Shown: positions 61,221-64,000 of the stretch, in pieces
Position numbering within the stretch: the first letter of the stretch is position 1
Layout of the letters: every line of letters starts with the position of its first letter
Source of the DNA: Alentia gelatinosa
Taxonomy: Eukaryota; Annelida; Polychaeta; Phyllodocida; Polynoidae
Assembly (NCBI GenBank): GCA_950022655.1
Contig: OX465584.1
Location: forward strand, 58,810,335 to 58,874,334
Length of the DNA stretch: 64,000 bases
Reading direction: 5' to 3'
Made by a program: the position numbers and the translations under genes
Notes under the pieces: model-generated
What the model saw: the letters and a program-made list of their open reading frames with translations, nothing else
Databases searched by the model: none
Told to the model about the DNA's origin: nothing

Positions 61221-62098
61221 AATCGCATTACCATCAGAATAGGGAGGTGAGAACACGCATAACCCTCCTGAAACAATCACGGGGTTCTAATGGCATCTGC
61301 GACCGCTTTCAAGATGCACCGTTAAATCAGGTTTTTTTTAAAGGATTTTGTTAAATAAGCCAGAATTACTAACGAATTTAATAAATTATTGTATGTATAG
61401 ACATTTTTTTCCCGATATCCTAAAGCATGGGGTAATAACGCCAATACCAAAGGAAGGAGAATTACGTAACTTTAGCAAATGGAGGCCAATAACAGTATTG
61501 ACAATGATATCAAAGATCTTTGAAAAAGTGATACATGGTATAGTTCTTAACTATTTAATGAGAAATGATTTAATAGATGAAAATCAGTTTGGATTTCTTC
61601 CGGATAGATCTACTGCACAAGCAATATTTGTTTTACTTGAGAATGTTTTTAATGACCTAAACAAGAGAAAAATTACTTTAATTGGGTTTTTAGATTTCAG
61701 AAAGGCCTTTGATAGTGTTAACCACAATATATTAATAGATAAATTGATACAAATAAATTTAGATGATAATTTGATAGCAGTTTTGAAAGACTATTTAAAT
61801 AGAAGAAGTTGTAAAACTAAGATAAATGGAGTTTTTTCTGATAAAAATGATATTATATGTGGGGTCCCACATGGATCTGTCTTAGGTCCTTTGTTATTTC
61901 TCATTTTTATGAATTCGCTCAGTAAAGTACTTAACTACGGAAAGGCAATATCATATGCTGATGACTGTGCAATATTAGTATCAGGAACTACACAGGATGA
62001 AATTATATTACGTATGCAACATGATTTAGATTTAGTAAATAACTGGACTGATGAATTTAAGCTGAGGATAAATTATAAACTTACCTGTATGACACAGG
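61221..62098 (+). pseudogene. Non-LTR reverse transcriptase fragment
   Basis: RT domain of an AT-rich non-LTR element: HGVITPIPKEGELRNFSKWR, QFGFLPDRSTAQAI, FLDFRKAFDSVNHN (motif A), ICGVPHGSVLGPLLF (motif B, with His in place of the usual Gln) and SYADDCAILV (motif C). The start (TLLKQSRGSNGIC at about 61260) is in another frame from the main 61348-62098 part. A family B MITE replaces the 3' end at about 62099. Different in codon use from the element at 7136-9940. Confidence 0.82.
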
Positions 62099-62399
62099 GA
62101 GCCTGTTTCACTAGTTCCATGACATGTCTGTGACACCATACAGACATTGGGGTTGTCTAGTTTTGTGACAACACAAGTAGCTGCCCTTAGGAAAAGACAG
62201 ACCCAAAACATAGGAATCAGACAAATCTACACATCATGGACCTATTTCATAGTTTCGTGACAAAAGTGTTAGACAGACATGAAAAGGGGCACCAACAGAG
62301 CAAGCAAGAACGGACAAAACAAAGTCTAATGTCTAGTTCTTATGAAACCGGACACACCATCTAGACGCCATCTATACATGTCATGTAACTAGTGAAACA
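62099..62399. mobile_element. MITE, family B
   Basis: Left unit from agcctgtttcactagttcca, right unit ending taactagtgaaacagg. Inserted in the RT fragment. Confidence 0.82.
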
Positions 62400-62694
62400 G
62401 GGACCTGCTTCAGTAGTTTCGTGATATGTCTGGATGGTGTCTCTGACACCATACGGACAGATCACAAGACTGCAGTCGATGACACACGTAATATTCACTT
62501 CCCGTAGGAGTTAAGTGATGACACTTTAACATGAGTAGGGGATACATATACCTATAATCGCTCCAAATATAAAGAAGATTAGCTGCTCCGATCCTCTGAT
62601 ATTTGCTAGACTTTTACCGCAGTTGCTTGAACTGTTGGTGCCACTGTTGATGTCTGTCTAGGCCTAATGTCACGAAACTACTGAAACAGGTCCC
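62400..62694. mobile_element. MITE, family A
   Basis: gggacctgcttcagtagttt to actactgaaacaggtccc, directly adjoining the family B copy. Confidence 0.85.
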
Positions 62695-63379
62695 TGGTCC
62701 CTGTAGTCACCATGGCATTATGGAGTGGATGGGGCTGTAAACAGTTGGAATGGGAGGGGACCTGCCACTGCATTCCACACTATATCTATAACCCTTTCAC
62801 TGCAGCATAATACCTCCAGACCTTCCGAAAGCTACTATAGAGGAAAGTTTAGGGTCAGTGCTCGTATCCCATCGAATTTGAATTGTGTAGTAATTCACAA
62901 TGCAAATCCATGTGAGTAATAGCGATTCAAACGAGAGAATATGGGTTTTATGTGAGTGCAGCTGTTTCATTTAGCGTAAGGAGTGGTCAAACATAACCGG
63001 ATAACGAAATAGATAGACAAACATACACAGGTACACATGCAGATATATAGATACATATGATATACATACGCTCCCCCCAGTGCATAAATGACACTTTATT
63101 CAGAAACACCGTCAAATACACTGAGTCAATGTTAAACCTATGGTGTTTTTTATTAGGGATAGGATAAAATCAAAACCTGATTCGTTTTAATCTTGGCCAC
63201 CGTATGCCATGACTGGAGTTTGGCAGAGTTACTTCATGAGGCATCCAGCTTTACGATAGTATCACCAGTCCGATTCTCTGGCCTTTTATTATCCACCTAA
63301 TACAAAGGTGATGTTCAAGCTGCTTGTTCAAGCCGCCATAAATAATCCAGAGGGCAATCTGAAACATTAAAACCCATTA
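62695..63379. other. No gene; foldback fragments
   Basis: 62843-62940 is a one-arm relative of the 35.4-kb palindrome; 63125-63230 repeats the ttaaacctatggtg and cttggccaccgtat blocks seen at 56.3-56.5 kb. Confidence 0.5.
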
Positions 63380-63735
63380 GTTGCGGGTGATGCCTTAAGG
63401 CATCACCACACAGGATCGGGTGATGCCTTAAGGCATCACCAGTCCAGATCGTGTGATGCCTTGAGGCATCATTTTCCAATATTTACAAAATTATTGTTTT
63501 AGGTGATAAATTAGAAAAATAATTCATCAATATACATGAAACTTCCACAGAGTTTAGGTATAGCATTATATTTAAAATGTTTATGGAAATGGAAAATGAT
63601 TTTGAGTATCACATGTTATATCACATGATCACATCATCCAATTACCATAATGGGCCTGTGGATACCTGCACTAGCACTATATAAGTACTAATACCCGACC
63701 CCTATATACATGACTGTGTAGCAGCCCGCCGTGAA
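63380..63735. repeat. Dispersed repeat with three palindromic 33-bp units, inverse of 34640-34999
   Basis: TGATGCCTTAAGGCATCA at 63388 and 63421 is a perfect palindrome; the third copy (63454) has ttga at its centre. The AT-rich flank with atcacatgttatatcacatg follows. Confidence 0.75.
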
Positions 63736-64000
63736 TGGGTTAATTCCACAACAATCCACCAGAAACCCCCACTTAGTAAACTAGGACAACCACACTGAGA
63801 CATCAGCCCCAACCTGAGTGGTCCACCACAGTCCCCCGCCGAAAGGTCAAGGGGCAGATCCAATGAGAGGGGCAGCAAGTCACCACATGACCCCGGTGAC
63901 CCAATGGGTGCCGAGTTTAGTAGAGGGCATGAATAAATTACCTCACTCCACAACCGAGAGCGGAGGTGATCTAGTCACTTGGCTCGATCACACGTCCGGA
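63736..64000. other. No gene seen
   Basis: The minus-strand frame 63702-63953 has no recognised domain. Confidence 0.4.

Overview
This window looks like repeat-dominated nuclear DNA of an animal, probably a marine invertebrate. I cannot name the lineage from sequence alone. The evidence is a Maverick/Polinton DNA element, Ty3/gypsy LTR retrotransposons, a non-LTR retrotransposon with an SGNH-esterase ORF1, a 76-bp satellite and many MITE or foldback elements. No bacterial gene organisation, rRNA or tRNA gene, or convincing multi-exon host gene was seen; one possible host exon is proposed near 44.2-44.4 kb.

Layout. 1-3.6 kb: the 3' part of a Ty3/gypsy element (integrase C-terminus, spacer, its own core promoter, then a long third ORF). 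About 3.6-21.3 kb: a Polinton. Its plus-strand genes are a packaging ATPase, a chromodomain integrase, a short penton-like minor capsid protein, two uncharacterised proteins and a major capsid protein with one frame break. Its minus-strand genes are a small hypothetical protein, a 1471-aa protein-primed family B DNA polymerase and a partial hypothetical protein that runs into a 200-N gap (21307-21506). A nearly intact non-LTR element (about 5.04-10.21 kb) sits inside it, carrying a NADAR-like fragment, an SGNH esterase ORF and an intact endonuclease/reverse transcriptase ORF. 21.5-22.0 kb: a 76-bp satellite array. 22.04-34.58 kb: a complete second Ty3/gypsy element with 552-bp LTRs, inserted in satellite DNA. 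It has gag, a pol broken by stops and one frame change, and a frame-broken copy of the same third ORF. A foldback element is inserted between gag and pol. 34.6-64 kb: essentially no genes; MITEs, long palindromes, satellite pieces, minisatellites and truncated non-LTR fragments, often nested.

The most interesting signal is the third gene of the two gypsy elements. It lies downstream of integrase, is not envelope-like, encodes an acidic/basic low-complexity protein with a conserved core holding two C2H2-like zinc-finger modules, and is preceded in both copies by a TATA box and initiator with the same 31-nt spacing plus a small leader hairpin. This suggests an LTR retrotransposon that expresses an accessory nucleic-acid- or chromatin-binding protein from an internal promoter. 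The second notable system is the NADAR-SGNH-endonuclease-RT arrangement of the non-LTR element inside the Polinton.
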